Of a DNA stretch of 64,000 bases, positions 1 to 9,833 are shown one piece after another. The DNA comes from Blepharisma japonicum (Eukaryota; Ciliophora; Heterotrichea; Heterotrichida; Blepharismidae): the NCBI GenBank assembly GCA_949751835.1, contig CATKHK010000078.1:62001-126000 (forward strand), in the 5' to 3' direction. The notes under the pieces are model-generated. The model had not been told where the DNA came from and ran no database searches. It saw only the letters and a program-made list of their open reading frames with translations. Numbering within the stretch: position 1 is the first letter of the stretch; the number at the start of each line of letters is the position of its first letter. The position numbers and the translations under genes were made by a program.

Positions 1-549
1 AAATATACAGAAAATGATCAGAAAATAGCTAATGAATTGGTTCAAGGCGAGCTGAAATCTTTTGAGCCTGGGGATTATTTGAAAGAATTACCTTTACCAA
101 GGACAAGTTTTGAATTGGCTCCTTATTTCAAAGAATTTTTTGACAATTATTCTAAAGAAAAACCTGAAAAAAATGATGCGAAGATAGAGAATCCTGAAAA
201 TCCAATCGAAGAGCTAAGAAAATCGAAATTACTTTTTTGTTATAATGAAATGAGGAACAGCAATCTTAAGCTACTAACAAAATTTGGAGCTGAAGCTTGG
301 AAAAGACATATTAAAGACCTGGATTCTTATCTGAAGAGGATTGAAAAAACAGTGAAAAACTATGAAAATTCTAACACAACTATCAATCAGCACCGGAAAG
401 CTGAGCAAGAAAATGCTGAAAATCAAATAAAATCACTCCAAGACCAATGAATCCATCTCGTCAAAAGAAATAGTGAGCTCAAAATCCTTCGAAACAGCAT
501 GGCCAAAAAGGTCAATAAACTAAAAAAACCAAAAATAGACAAAGAATAG
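1..549 (+). CDS. BCAS2: Pre-mRNA-splicing factor SPF27 / BCAS2 homologue, 3' part
   Basis: The frame is open from the first base, so the gene begins outside the window. The 182 visible residues match the BCAS2/SPF27 (Cwf7) family, a small coiled-coil subunit of the Prp19 complex in the spliceosome. Seen: a 'LPLPR' segment near residue 35, then a long helical part with 'AEAWKRHIKDL', and the C-terminal signature 'QWIHLVKRNSELK', which matches 'NWVSLVSKNYEIE' of the animal protein. The Trp in this signature is encoded by TGA (448-450), so reading TGA as stop would cut the most conserved part. The end is TAG at 547-549. The U-box gene follows tail to tail only 24 bases away. Confidence 0.85.
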
Positions 550-573
550 CCTATTAATTAACCTAAAAACATA

Positions 574-1563
574 TTAATTGGTACTGTCTTGAGCCAATGC
601 ATTTTCCATCTCCTGAAGCTCTTTTATCTCCTTTTCAATAGTTTTCTCTCTATTATCAATTTGTTTTCTAATTTCTTCCAATGTTGAGTTTTCTATAGCC
701 CACGTCGCCACAATATCTATTGCAGATAGCCCAGCTCCTATAGTAGACGCTTTCAAAAACTTGGCATTTCTCCCAGCTGTCATTATTGACGGCCAGCCCC
801 CTTTTAAAGAAAAAATGCTTTTAGTAGACTTTAAAGTCGTCGCTTTTAATGCTGATAAAGTTTTGTACTCTTTTACCATTTTTCATATCCTTGAGCCAAT
901 ATGGTAGCTTTGCATTGCTAAATTGCTGACTTCTACGAAATTTTTAGCTTTAAGCATAGAAACTTCGTATCGGATGGCAGCTTTTTCTTCTTCTATTAGG
1001 ACTTTTTTCATTTTTTTGAGCTGATTTTTTTCAATGAAGTATTGGGTTACTGTTGTACCAACACTAGTAAGACTTCCTACAATCATTGTGACTATCCCTA
1101 ACATGGCTAAAGGGGTAAAAATTAGGCCGGTACCTGCCATGTTTGCACTGATTCCGATTGTGTTGGAAATTTTGCAGCCAAGCAAGTGGCTTTCGAGGTC
1201 TTCTTTAATGTTGGTTAAATAAATGATAGATGTGCGCAGCTTACTGATGTATGTTTTTTTATTGGCATACAGCTTTTGTATGCTGGAAGCTAATTTATTA
1301 GGATCTTCAGCTTGATTAAGGCTTAATGCTTGCTGATTTTTTTTGATAAATTGAGAAATTTCATATCGGAGGAAGTAATTTTCGGCAAGATTTTTATGCT
1401 TTAAGTCTTTTTCAGTCACTGGCGAAGTTTTATTGCGACTGAGTCAGCTAGTGATTGCTGCTCGCTCATATGTGTTTCCATCAGCAGCATTGACAGGATC
1501 TTCCATTATTTCTTGAGTGATCGGGCATAAATATTCGTGCGGGATGTGAACTGACTCAGACAT
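574..1563 (-). CDS. U-box protein with ApoL-like hydrophobic hairpin (copy 1)
   Basis: A 329-residue protein when TGA is read as Trp (883-885 and 1444-1446). The N-terminal U-box (about residues 8-75) has the family core '[14 protein letters not shown]', 'AADGNTYER' and a TGA-coded Trp where sisters have W in 'AIxxWL'. U-boxes bind E2 enzymes, so a ubiquitin-ligase role is likely. After it come a helical '[20 protein letters not shown]' segment, a Gly/Ala-rich hydrophobic hairpin ('[19 protein letters not shown]...[18 protein letters not shown]'), a charged coil and a final hydrophobic helix with an acidic tail. That order resembles apolipoprotein-L proteins. Start ATG at 1561-1563; stop TAA. 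No close partner besides its sister genes. Confidence 0.85.
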
Positions 1564-1975
1564 ATTTGAATATTTATGTATTGGTCTTAAAAAATGGATG
1601 TGTCAGCATTTTTATTAATTAACTCAGAATTTTTTAGGATTTTCTAATTGTCTGAAAAAATTATATGCCTTTGTTACAAATACGCTGCATTATATATATA
1701 CGTATTTATTTATATGGTATTTTATTTAAACTTCGAATGATCAAATAGTTCTCTTGCTATAGACTAAGCTATAATTATATTTTAACTCTACCTTAATTGC
1801 AAGCATTTTTATTTATCATAATTTCTTATTAATTAAAATTTTTTCTTTCTAAGAATATTTATTGATAGGCTGGATCATTGAGCATTAAATATCCTTTAAA
1901 TTCTCGAAAAAAATGAAAAATAATAGTTTATAAAGAATTTAAAACATAATATTGCTGTATTAAGCTTGGCTTAAT
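1564..1975. other. Intergenic spacer
   Basis: AT-rich spacer of about 410 bases between two co-directed U-box genes. It should hold the promoter of copy 1 and the terminator of copy 2. I see no open frame, RNA gene or repeat I can name. Confidence 0.6.
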
Positions 1976-2938
1976 TTAAGCCAGTGCATTCTCAAACTCT
2001 TCAAGCTCTTTTATCTCCCTTTCGATGGTTTTCTCTTTATTATCAATTTGCATTTTAAATTCTTCCAATGTCGGATTTTTCACTGCCCATGTCACTACAA
2101 TATCTATTGCAGATAGCCCAGCCCCTAAGGCTGAAGCTTTTAAAAATTTCGTCGCTTTGCAGGCTGCTACTGCTGATGACCATCCCCCAATACCCAAGAC
2201 GCTTTTAGCAGAAACAAGACTAATATCTGCAGCTCTTAAAGCTTGAAAAAGCTGAGTGTGCTTCATGATTTTCCATATTCTTGAGCCAATTTGGTAACTT
2301 TTTATTCCAAAACTTAAAACACCCATTAAATATTGCGTTTTCATTTGAGAAACTTCATAGCGGACTCTAGCTTTTTCTTCTTCCATTAAGACTTTTTTCA
2401 TTCTTTTCAGCTGGCTTTTCTCTATGAAGTATTGAGTAACTGTTGTTCCGATCGAAGTTAAACTGCCTGCAACAATAGTTGCGACGCCTACAAGAGCTAA
2501 AGGGGTAAAAAGCATACCAGTTCCTGTAATACTTGCACTGTTTCCGACTGTATTGGAGATCTTGCAGTTAAGTAAATGCCTGCTGAGGTCTTCTTGGATA
2601 TCAGTTAGATAAATAATAGTAGTTCGTAGCTTAAGGATGTAGGCTCGTTTATTTTCAAGTGTTTTTTCTAGACTGAAACTTGTTTTATCTTCTAAAGAGT
2701 CTACAGATGGATTTTTTTCGTTAAATTTAGAAATTTGAGAGGCAAGGCGGCGATTTTCGACAAGGTTTTTATGTTTCAAATTTTTTCCAGTCACTGGTGA
2801 AATATTATTGTGCTCAAACCAGTGCATTATGGCTGCGCGCTCATATGTATGCCCATCAGCAGCGACAACAGGTTCTTCCATGATATCTTGAGTTATCGGG
2901 CATAAATATTTCTGAGGAATAGAAGCTGGTTCAACCAT
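1976..2938 (-). CDS. U-box protein with ApoL-like hairpin (copy 2)
   Basis: A complete 320-residue protein. U-box at about residues 8-78 ('[27 protein letters not shown]' in parts, 'WFEHNNISPVTGK'). The central part carries 'LTDIQEDLSRHLLNCKISNTVGNSASITGTG', then two hydrophobic helices ('MLFTPLALVGVATIVAG') and '[20 protein letters not shown]'. The C-terminal helix '[15 protein letters not shown]' is followed by an acidic coiled tail. The hairpin plus C-terminal amphipathic tail is like the ApoL family; membrane insertion is inferred. It is closest to copy 1, as shown by the shared 'SRIWK' and 'KFLKAS' segments. Confidence 0.85.
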   Translation of the reverse strand: MVEPASIPQKYLCPITQDIMEEPVVAADGHTYERAAIMHWFEHNNISPVTGKNLKHKNLVENRRLASQISKFNEKNPSVDSLEDKTSFSLEKTLENKRAYILKLRTTIIYLTDIQEDLSRHLLNCKISNTVGNSASITGTGMLFTPLALVGVATIVAGSLTSIGTTVTQYFIEKSQLKRMKKVLMEEEKARVRYEVSQMKTQYLMGVLSFGIKSYQIGSRIWKIMKHTQLFQALRAADISLVSAKSVLGIGGWSSAVAACKATKFLKASALGAGLSAIDIVVTWAVKNPTLEEFKMQIDNKEKTIEREIKELEEFENALA

Positions 2939-3412
2939 AATTAAAATACAGATTTTTGATATATAGAATCTATATTAATGTAAACTTAGTTCTAATAACT
3001 TTAGCCAAATACATTGATAAAAATAGTGGCATGTGATAAATATTTATTCTTCTTTTATATGCATTGCTAAATTTAAATTTACTTTTGTGCGCCTTTAGTG
3101 GACTGTCTTTATTGATTTTAAGTTTAATCTGTTTAAGTGTCATAATGAGATAAAAGTAATAAGGTTTTATGCCTTAATAACTTAGTTTTACTTCAGGTCT
3201 GAATTCTCAAATAAAACATATAATGTTATTGTAATATAATATGTATTTTAATGATGCTTGAAATAATCAAGAATTCCAACTTACAAAAACATTGAAAGAT
3301 TTTCTCAATTACTTCAAGCCAATCCGTAATAATTTTAATAGGTAAAATCTTACTAATCTAATGAATTTCAACTCTTTTAAAACTAGCTATTACTATATTA
3401 GCTTAAGATGTA
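2939..3412. other. Intergenic spacer upstream of U-box copy 2
   Basis: AT-rich, no credible coding frame. The first about 60 bases after the start codon are repeated almost unchanged at about 3872-3905, upstream of a decayed copy, so they probably include the family's 5' untranslated and promoter sequence. Confidence 0.5.
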
Positions 3413-3871
3413 GAGTTCTCTAAATCCTCAAGCTCTTTCATCTGTATTTCAATCATCCTTTATTTACAGTCAATTTCATTCTTAATATCTTCTAATGTCG
3501 AGTTACTCATCATCCGAGTCATCACAATATCGATACTCGATATTGCAGCTCCAGCTACTGTACAATATTTCGACAATCTTCCAGCTCTCAGAAAATTACA
3601 TCCATTTAAAGCTAGCAAGATTATGTTGCTCGCTCTTAAAGCTGTGCTAATTGATTTTAATTAATGATATGCCTAATATATTTTTTTAAAAATCTCTATT
3701 TGTAAATTTTTTTGAAAAGAAAACTCTATTAGAATTATGTTTATAATGGAAGTTATCAAAAATTTAATAGATCGAAATAATATATATATAAAAATATATT
3801 CTGCTCTTAAAAATATATTAAAGCAATCGGACATAAATATTTCTGAGGATAGGAGCTGCTCAACTATAATT
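3413..3871 (-). pseudogene. Decayed U-box/ApoL-like gene with central deletion
   Basis: 3413-3610 matches the C-terminal coding part of copy 4 (acidic tail and last hydrophobic helix), and 3825-3871 matches the first codons of copy 2 including its upstream sequence. The U-box and hairpin between them are missing. No open frame spans it. It is a clear remnant of the same family. Confidence 0.7.
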
Positions 3872-4346
3872 AAAATACAAATTTTTGATATAGGTTCTAT
3901 ATCAATGTAACATTTTTCTAATAATTTATATCTAATAAATTAATAAAAAATAGCAGCTATGATAACTATTTATCTTTATTATATATGTATTGTTAATTTT
4001 AATTATATAAAATTTATTTTTGTGCATCATTAATGAACGTCTTTATTGACTTTAAGCTTAAGTTCTCAAAAATCATAACTGTGATAAACTAAAGTTTTTA
4101 TATTCTGATGACTTAGCTTTATTTTACGTTAGAAAATTTTGCCAATAAAATTAATTAAATTGTAATATGATGCATATTTTAAGGACGTTTTAAAATGATC
4201 AAGAAGCAATAGAAAACAGAGAAAGATAAGTTTCTTCAAGCAAATTTCACAGAAAATTCTATTGGGGAAAATCTTAATAATATAAAATAAGAAATGAATT
4301 TCTATTCTGCTTCACAACTAGATATTACTATTACAAGCAGATATTA
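3872..4346. other. Spacer, 5' flank of the decayed copy
   Basis: Its first part (to about 4140) is homologous to the upstream flank of copy 2 (2939-3230), showing that flank and gene were duplicated together. The rest holds nothing I recognise. Confidence 0.5.
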
Positions 4347-5384
4347 TTAATTTAAATTCAGAGATTTCTCTAGATTCTCTAGATTCCCAAGCTCTCTCAT
4401 CTGCATTTCAATTATCCTCTCTTTACAGTTAATTTGATTCTTAATTTCTTCTAGAGTTGAGTTATTCATCGTCCAAGTCATCAACATATCGATACTCGAT
4501 ATCGCAACTCCAGCAACTGCACAATATCTCGACAATTTTCCAGCTGTCAGTACCTTACCAAGCGTTCCCCCTCCACCCACAACGTTAGTCGCAGGCTTCG
4601 CAGCAATATTTGCAACTCTTACAGCTTGCAAAGCTTTCAGCTGACTTGCGATTTTTTCAATTCTTGCCCCAATCATGATGGTTTTTGTCACAATATTTGC
4701 AGTTTCTACAAAATACTGAACTTTAATTTCAGAGACTTCATAGCGGATTTCAGCTTTTTCTTCTTCAATTAAAATTTCTCTCATTTTTTTGAGCTTTCTT
4801 TTCTCTATATAATGCTGGGTCATCGTTGTTCCTAAAGAAGTTAAACCGCCTGCAACTAAAGTTCCAATCCCTAATAAGGCGAAAGGAGTAAAAAGAAGGC
4901 CGGTTCCTGCAATACTTGCTCCATTTCCAGCAGTGTTGGAAATTTTGCATTTAGTTAAGCTTCTTTCTAGATCTTCTTTGATATCAGTTAGAAAAATAAT
5001 AGAAATCCTGATAGCGTCAATATAATCTTTTTTATTGGAAATTGCTCTTCGCAAATTTGAAACCACTCTGCTAAACTCTTCGATAGGTAAATTCATCTCG
5101 TTACGCTGCATTAAGTCAATAAATTGGGGAGCTGCTGGAATTGCTTCTAATGGGGCTAAACAGTCATTAAATTGAGAAATTATGGACCGGAGACGGTGAT
5201 TTGGGACAACTTCTTTATGATTTAAGGCTTCTCCTGTCATAGGAGAAGTATTGTGCCGCTCAAGCCAAAGGATAATCGCTGTACGCTCATAAGTATGCCC
5301 ATCAGCAGCGACTACAGGGTCATCCATTATATCTTGAGTGATTGGGCATAAATAGTCTTCAGGGATGAAGGCTGGGTCGACCAT
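4347..5384 (-). CDS. U-box protein with ApoL-like hairpin (copy 4)
   Basis: A complete 345-residue protein, the longest of the family here. U-box residues 8-78 ('YLCPITQDIMDDPVVAADG', 'WLERHNTSPMTGEAL'). A spacer 'LAPLEAIPAAPQFIDLMQRN' lengthens the linker. The hairpin reads 'NGASIAGTGLLFTPFALLG' and 'GTLVAGGLTSLGTTMTQHYIEK'. A variable Ala-rich region and 'CAVAGVAISSIDMLMTWTM' precede the acidic tail. U-box homology suggests E2 binding; the membrane role is inferred. Stop TAA. Confidence 0.87.
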   Translation of the reverse strand: MVDPAFIPEDYLCPITQDIMDDPVVAADGHTYERTAIILWLERHNTSPMTGEALNHKEVVPNHRLRSIISQFNDCLAPLEAIPAAPQFIDLMQRNEMNLPIEEFSRVVSNLRRAISNKKDYIDAIRISIIFLTDIKEDLERSLTKCKISNTAGNGASIAGTGLLFTPFALLGIGTLVAGGLTSLGTTMTQHYIEKRKLKKMREILIEEEKAEIRYEVSEIKVQYFVETANIVTKTIMIGARIEKIASQLKALQAVRVANIAAKPATNVVGGGGTLGKVLTAGKLSRYCAVAGVAISSIDMLMTWTMNNSTLEEIKNQINCKERIIEMQMRELGNLENLEKSLNLN

Positions 5385-6115
5385 ATTTTAAGAAACGTTA
5401 TCTGAGATTTACTTAAGTATATATTTTATATTTATTATGATATTTTATAATTCTATAAAAGGGAAATTTTGAAAGAATTCGAAATTTTTTGGTCATATAA
5501 AGCTAGAGGACTTTTTAAGCTTTTAGAAGAATAACAATAGGAAATATTAGCTAAATACTCAAATATATTCAGATCTCCCTATTTTATTAAAAAGCTGAAT
5601 AACTTGGTAGTGATTAAGTATAATCAAATTGCCATTTGTGAAAAATTAGATAATTAAAATAGCTATATTAGTTTTAAAAATCATTCGTTATTGCAAGATT
5701 TTTACTGGCATGACGTGATTTTGACCAAGAAAAATAAATAAAACATTAATTGTAGTAAATTTATGCTAGCTTATATAGAGAGAAATTCTTAAGCTAATCA
5801 TACAAAAAATGAAAAGAACTTATAGGAATTAAACCCGATTTAGGGTAATATCATATAATTTATCACATACTGATTTATTTTGGTCTAACAAAAGCTGATA
5901 TATGAAAAAAGCTCTTATTTTTTATATCAATTGCATTTTTATTTTCCTCAATTGAGGAAAAATATATAGAATGCTCATCTTGTAGTCATTATTATAGTCT
6001 TTAAATCTTTATAAATCGGCTATCTAGATATAAGGCATGAACTTCAAGATTTATCACATTAAAAATACAATTAATTAGCAGTTTAGAGTTATATATCATT
6101 TTTTCCATAATTTCT
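5385..6115. other. Intergenic spacer
   Basis: About 730 AT-rich bases upstream of U-box copy 4. Short open frames occur on both strands but none has a protein pattern I can defend. Confidence 0.5.
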
Positions 6116-6440
6116 TTAAAACATATGGCTTGAAATCGAACAGCTCTCTGATAGTGCTTCATATTGAGGATCTTCAATTCTTGGCCCTTCTTCTTTTTTG
6201 GCTTCTTCGGGTGAAATCTCAAAAAATGTGCTTGCGCCTTCATTCTCAGTCCTTAAATACAGTCCTGGATTTTCATCCTCTTCGTAGAGAATTGTCCTGT
6301 TGGTATCCTCAACAAGGAACTCTTCTAACTCAAAGGTATTATAACTTCATGATCTGGTAGGCCAATTGATGAATCTTCTGAGACTCTCAGAGTAAAACCT
6401 TCTTCTTTAACATAAGTGCGAAGATTTTCCCATTTTAGTA
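6116..6440 (-). pseudogene. Fragment of an unknown acidic protein gene
   Basis: The minus strand holds a coding-looking stretch with phrases such as 'LEEFLVEDTNRTILYEEDE' and 'FFEISPEEAKKEEGPRIED', ending in TAA at 6116-6118. Upstream (to about 6440) the coding look continues in another frame ('GFTLRVSEDSSIGLPDHEV'). The upstream piece has a more decayed match at about 9123-9240. I do not recognise the family. It is most likely a broken host gene, or an exon with missed small introns. Confidence 0.4.
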
Positions 6441-6769
6441 GCAATAATTAGACGCAAAATCTTAAAATTATAATAAAATTATTGAAGTTACTCCTTATAT
6501 AAGGAAACTTTTTCGTTGCTATTTTACAAGAAAATATTTTATTTTCCCTTTCAGGCATTCTTAATGTTTTCTTTCTCTATTTCTTCCTCATTATCATATC
6601 GCAAATACTTTTCTCCTCTAGTACATCAATATGTCCTTTACTATTTGAGTCAATATGAAATATACTTTTCATATGATCAATTATCATATATCATGAGCAC
6701 TTCAAAGAATAAATAATGATATTTGAGATTTTGATGCTAATTTAATTTCCCTTAATAAAATTTATGAAA

Positions 6770-6930
6770 GCCGCTAAAAATTAGAGAAAAGGCATGGAGA
6801 GGGAAGGGGTGTTGATAAGCTCAATGGCTTTAATATTGACAATTTTGCATCAGATTTAAGACATGGAAAGGAAAGCGTATCTATTTAAATGGATCTACAT
6901 ATGATGGAGACTTTTTAAAGGTGATGGGTC
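6770..6930 (+). pseudogene. MORN-repeat remnant
   Basis: In pieces the plus strand reads 'RHGEGRGV', then 'RHGKGKRIYLNGSTYDGDFLK', the Gly/Tyr pattern of MORN repeats, but without one open frame. A second copy is at about 9655-9795 and a longer one at 38244-38632. A fragment only. Confidence 0.45.
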
Positions 6931-6967
6931 GAAATTGTCAAATATTATTATTATTTAAGATGTTATC

Positions 6968-7933
6968 TTAATCCTTCTCCAAATCTTCGAGCTCTTTTAT
7001 CTGCGCATCAATCAGTCTTTCCCTGCAATTAATCTCGTTCTTAATTGATTCTAGGGTTGAATTATCCATTGTCCATGTCAAAACAATATCAACAGTCGAT
7101 ATGACAGCTCCTGCAACTGCACAATATTTGGAGAGTTTCCCCAAAGTCAGTACTTTTGACACCCCTGATCCTCCAGAAACCACGTTTGCAGTAGGCTTCA
7201 CAGCAATACTTGCAACCCTGGCCGCCTGTATAACTTGAACCTGCCTTACAATTTTACCAATTCTTGCACCAGCCATGGCTCCTTGAGTTATAATGTTTGC
7301 AGTTTCTACAAAATATTGGGCTTTAATTTCAGAGACTTCACAACGAATTGCAGCTTTTTCTTCTTCAATTAAGACTTCTTTCATCTTTTTTAGCTTGCTT
7401 TTCTCTATGAAGTGCTGGGTTATGGTGGTTCCTATTGAGGTTAAACCGCCTGCAATTGCACCTATTATGCCTACGACAAATGCAGGAGTAAAAATAAGTG
7501 GAGTACTTGCAATAGCAACACCGTTTCCAACAGTATTGGAAACTTTGCAATTGAGTAGATGCTCTTGGAGGTCTTCTTTTATATCAGTTAAATAAATGAT
7601 AGTAATTCGGATTCTGTCAATATAGTCCTTTTTCTTGGAAATCGCATTCTGCATGTTGGAAATTGCATTGGCTTCTTCATCTTCTTCTGAAGAAATTGTC
7701 TGACGAGTTCGATCTAAATATTGAGATATAATAGAACGGAGACGGTGGTTTTCGACAAGATCCTTATGTTTAAGCTTTTTTCCAGTCATAGGAGAAGTAT
7801 TGCTTCTTTCAAGCCAAAGTGTGATTGCTGCCCTATCATAAGAATGCCCATCAGCAGCAACCACGGGATCTTCCATGATTTCTAGATTGATTGGACATAG
7901 AAAATCATCAGGGATGCTATTGGACTCAACCAT
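6968..7933 (-). CDS. U-box protein with ApoL-like hairpin (copy 5)
   Basis: A complete 321-residue protein. U-box residues 8-78 ('[19 protein letters not shown]', 'WLERSNTSPMTGKKL'). Linker with an acidic 'SSEEDEEAN' run. Core 'KKDYIDRIRITIIYLTDIKEDL', hairpin 'VGNGVAIASTPLIFTPAF' and '[21 protein letters not shown]', variable Ala/Val region, then 'CAVAGAVISTVDIVLTWTM' and the acidic tail. Closest sister is copy 6, made by the tandem duplication. Hydrophobic hairpin plus U-box suggests a membrane-associated ubiquitin ligase (inferred). Confidence 0.87.
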   Translation of the reverse strand: MVESNSIPDDFLCPINLEIMEDPVVAADGHSYDRAAITLWLERSNTSPMTGKKLKHKDLVENHRLRSIISQYLDRTRQTISSEEDEEANAISNMQNAISKKKDYIDRIRITIIYLTDIKEDLQEHLLNCKVSNTVGNGVAIASTPLIFTPAFVVGIIGAIAGGLTSIGTTITQHFIEKSKLKKMKEVLIEEEKAAIRCEVSEIKAQYFVETANIITQGAMAGARIGKIVRQVQVIQAARVASIAVKPTANVVSGGSGVSKVLTLGKLSKYCAVAGAVISTVDIVLTWTMDNSTLESIKNEINCRERLIDAQIKELEDLEKD

Positions 7934-8444
7934 AATTTAGGAAACGTTTATATGGGATTTTCATATTTAGGCAAATAGCCTATTTTATTTAATAGATTTT
8001 TTGAATTCTATAAAAAATGGAACTTAGCTTATTTCTGATAAACTATAAAAAAATAATAAATTTATTAGTTTAATATAAAAATTGACATTAGTTTGTTTAA
8101 ACTCTTGTATGTTAAAAACAATTGTGGATAATCAAGAAAAAATTTTGAAACGCCCATAAGGAGTATTTTTAATGTCTTTTTGAGGATAATCTTTTATTAT
8201 ATTTTTTAATTAATTTTGTATCTTATGATAATTTTAGACATAGCTAGTTGATCTACAAAATAAATCTTATCAGCTAATTTTGTGAAGAAACTATTTTAGT
8301 AAGCATAATAAATGTCGAAATTGCTTGAAGTTAATATTTGGCTCAATTATAAAGAGTCATGGCCATTTTTAATTTTGAATTCAAGTTTAATAATTCATTG
8401 TGCAATTGTTAGTGTGTATTTAACCTTCTTAATTGGGTAAATTA
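7934..8444. other. 5' flank of U-box copy 5
   Basis: AT-rich and non-coding. It is homologous to the flank of copy 6 (10740-11265) and, more weakly, to 35000-35290 and 41600-41840, next to other U-box remnants. The flank is therefore part of the amplified unit. A promoter is expected here but I cannot place one. Confidence 0.5.
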
Positions 8445-8650
8445 ATTTCTCTGGGCAATCTTCCAGCTGCCAATCGTTTTGCCCATTTACCCCCTTCTAA
8501 TGCAAATTTAGTCGCAGTCTCTATGCAGATTTTCACATCTGTTCCCAGAATTTGCAATTCTCCTTTAATTATTTTCAATTCTTGTACCAATAATGATTTT
8601 TTTGCTATATAATTTGGTGCCTCTTCACTATAATTGGACTTTCACCCGCT
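8445..8650 (-). pseudogene. U-box/ApoL-like remnant (C-terminal part)
   Basis: Matches the variable C-terminal region of the family, for example the segment equivalent to 4530-4700 of copy 4. It is short and has no open frame. The same remnant survives in longer form in unit 2 (11605-11985). Confidence 0.5.
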
Positions 8651-9122
8651 TTTCACTTTCAAATATTTTCAAAAACAATTATATAGGCAACTGATATATA
8701 AAATAAAATTAATCTCTGCTGAGGGTGTAAAAGTTCAATTAAATCACTATTATTTCTTCTTTTTTATATTATTATCAATGGTTTATTTTATATTCATATG
8801 AGCTGCACGATAATTGTCGAATTATAACCCTTATACATTTTATTTTTCACATTTTTAAAATTATTAATGCTGATAAGAAAAGCCACAAAAATTAAACCAA
8901 TTTTCCCTCTTATATATTAACTGAGGTTTCTACCACATTATGCAGCCTAATAATAGAACAGAAAACAGTTCTGGCTAATCTATTTTGAAAATGATAGAAA
9001 ATATTAAATAGGGAGCAAGCTAGATACAACTTACAATTTACGACTTGTGACATCAAATAAGCAATTATTAAAAGTAACGAAATTAAAAATAATAGTTAAA
9101 AGAACTTATTTTATATAATGGT
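8651..9122. other. Non-coding end of duplication unit 1
   Basis: Homologous to 11985-12424. The last about 120 bases match the sequence just downstream of the giant receptor gene and of the mini-receptor (about 35500-35600), so an old receptor 3' end once lay here. No gene. Confidence 0.45.
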
Positions 9123-9833
9123 TTCATGATCTGGTAGGACGAATTGATGAACCTTCTTAGACTCTTAGAGTAATCCTTTTGAATGAATTTTATTTTTCTT
9201 TTCTTTAACATAAGTGTGAAGATTTTCCCATTTTAGTAGCAATAATTAGACGCAGAATCTTAAAATTATAATAAAATTATTGAAGTTACACTTTCTAACA
9301 CAACAATTAAAACGGCTTGATAGCCTCTCTAATGGCAATTTACAACCCATCCTCAATAAGGAAACTGTTTACAGGCTATTTTACAAGAAAATATTTTATT
9401 TTCCAGATTCAGGCATTCCTAATATTTTCTTCTTTAATATTTTCTTATATATTTCTTCCTCATTATCATTTAGCAAATACTTTTCACCTCTAGTACATTA
9501 ATATGTCCTTGACTATTTGAGTCAGTATGGAATGTACTTTTCATATGATCAATTATCAAATATCATGAGCACTTCAAAGTATAAATAATGATATTTGAGA
9601 TTTTGATGCTAATTTAATTTCCTTTAATAAAATTTATGAAAGCCGCTAAAAATTAGAGAAAAGGCATAGAGAGAAGGGGTGTTGATAAGCTCAATGGCTT
9701 TAATATTGACAATTTTGCATTAGATTCAAGACATGGTAAGGAAAGCGTATCTATTTAAACGGATCTACAATGATGGAGAGTTTTTAAAAATGATAGATCG
9801 AAATTGCGAAATGTTTATCATTAAGATTTAATC

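Larger units (their letters stand above)
6345..9117. repeat. Tandem segmental duplication, unit 1
   Basis: This segment carries U-box copy 5 with its flanks and matches 9123-12424 in order along its whole length. Shared landmarks: 'tcatgatctggtagg', the stretch before each U-box stop, the genes themselves, the upstream remnant and a closing 'taaaagaacttattttatata'. The end of unit 1 abuts the start of unit 2, as a tandem duplication predicts. Confidence 0.8.

Noticed and set aside
5400-6000. tRNA or other RNA genes in the spacers
   Set aside because: I looked for cloverleaf-like blocks in GC-richer patches of the spacers and found none convincing.
6516-6716. Plus-strand open frame, also 9280-9501
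   Set aside because: The frame is not conserved between the two duplicated units.
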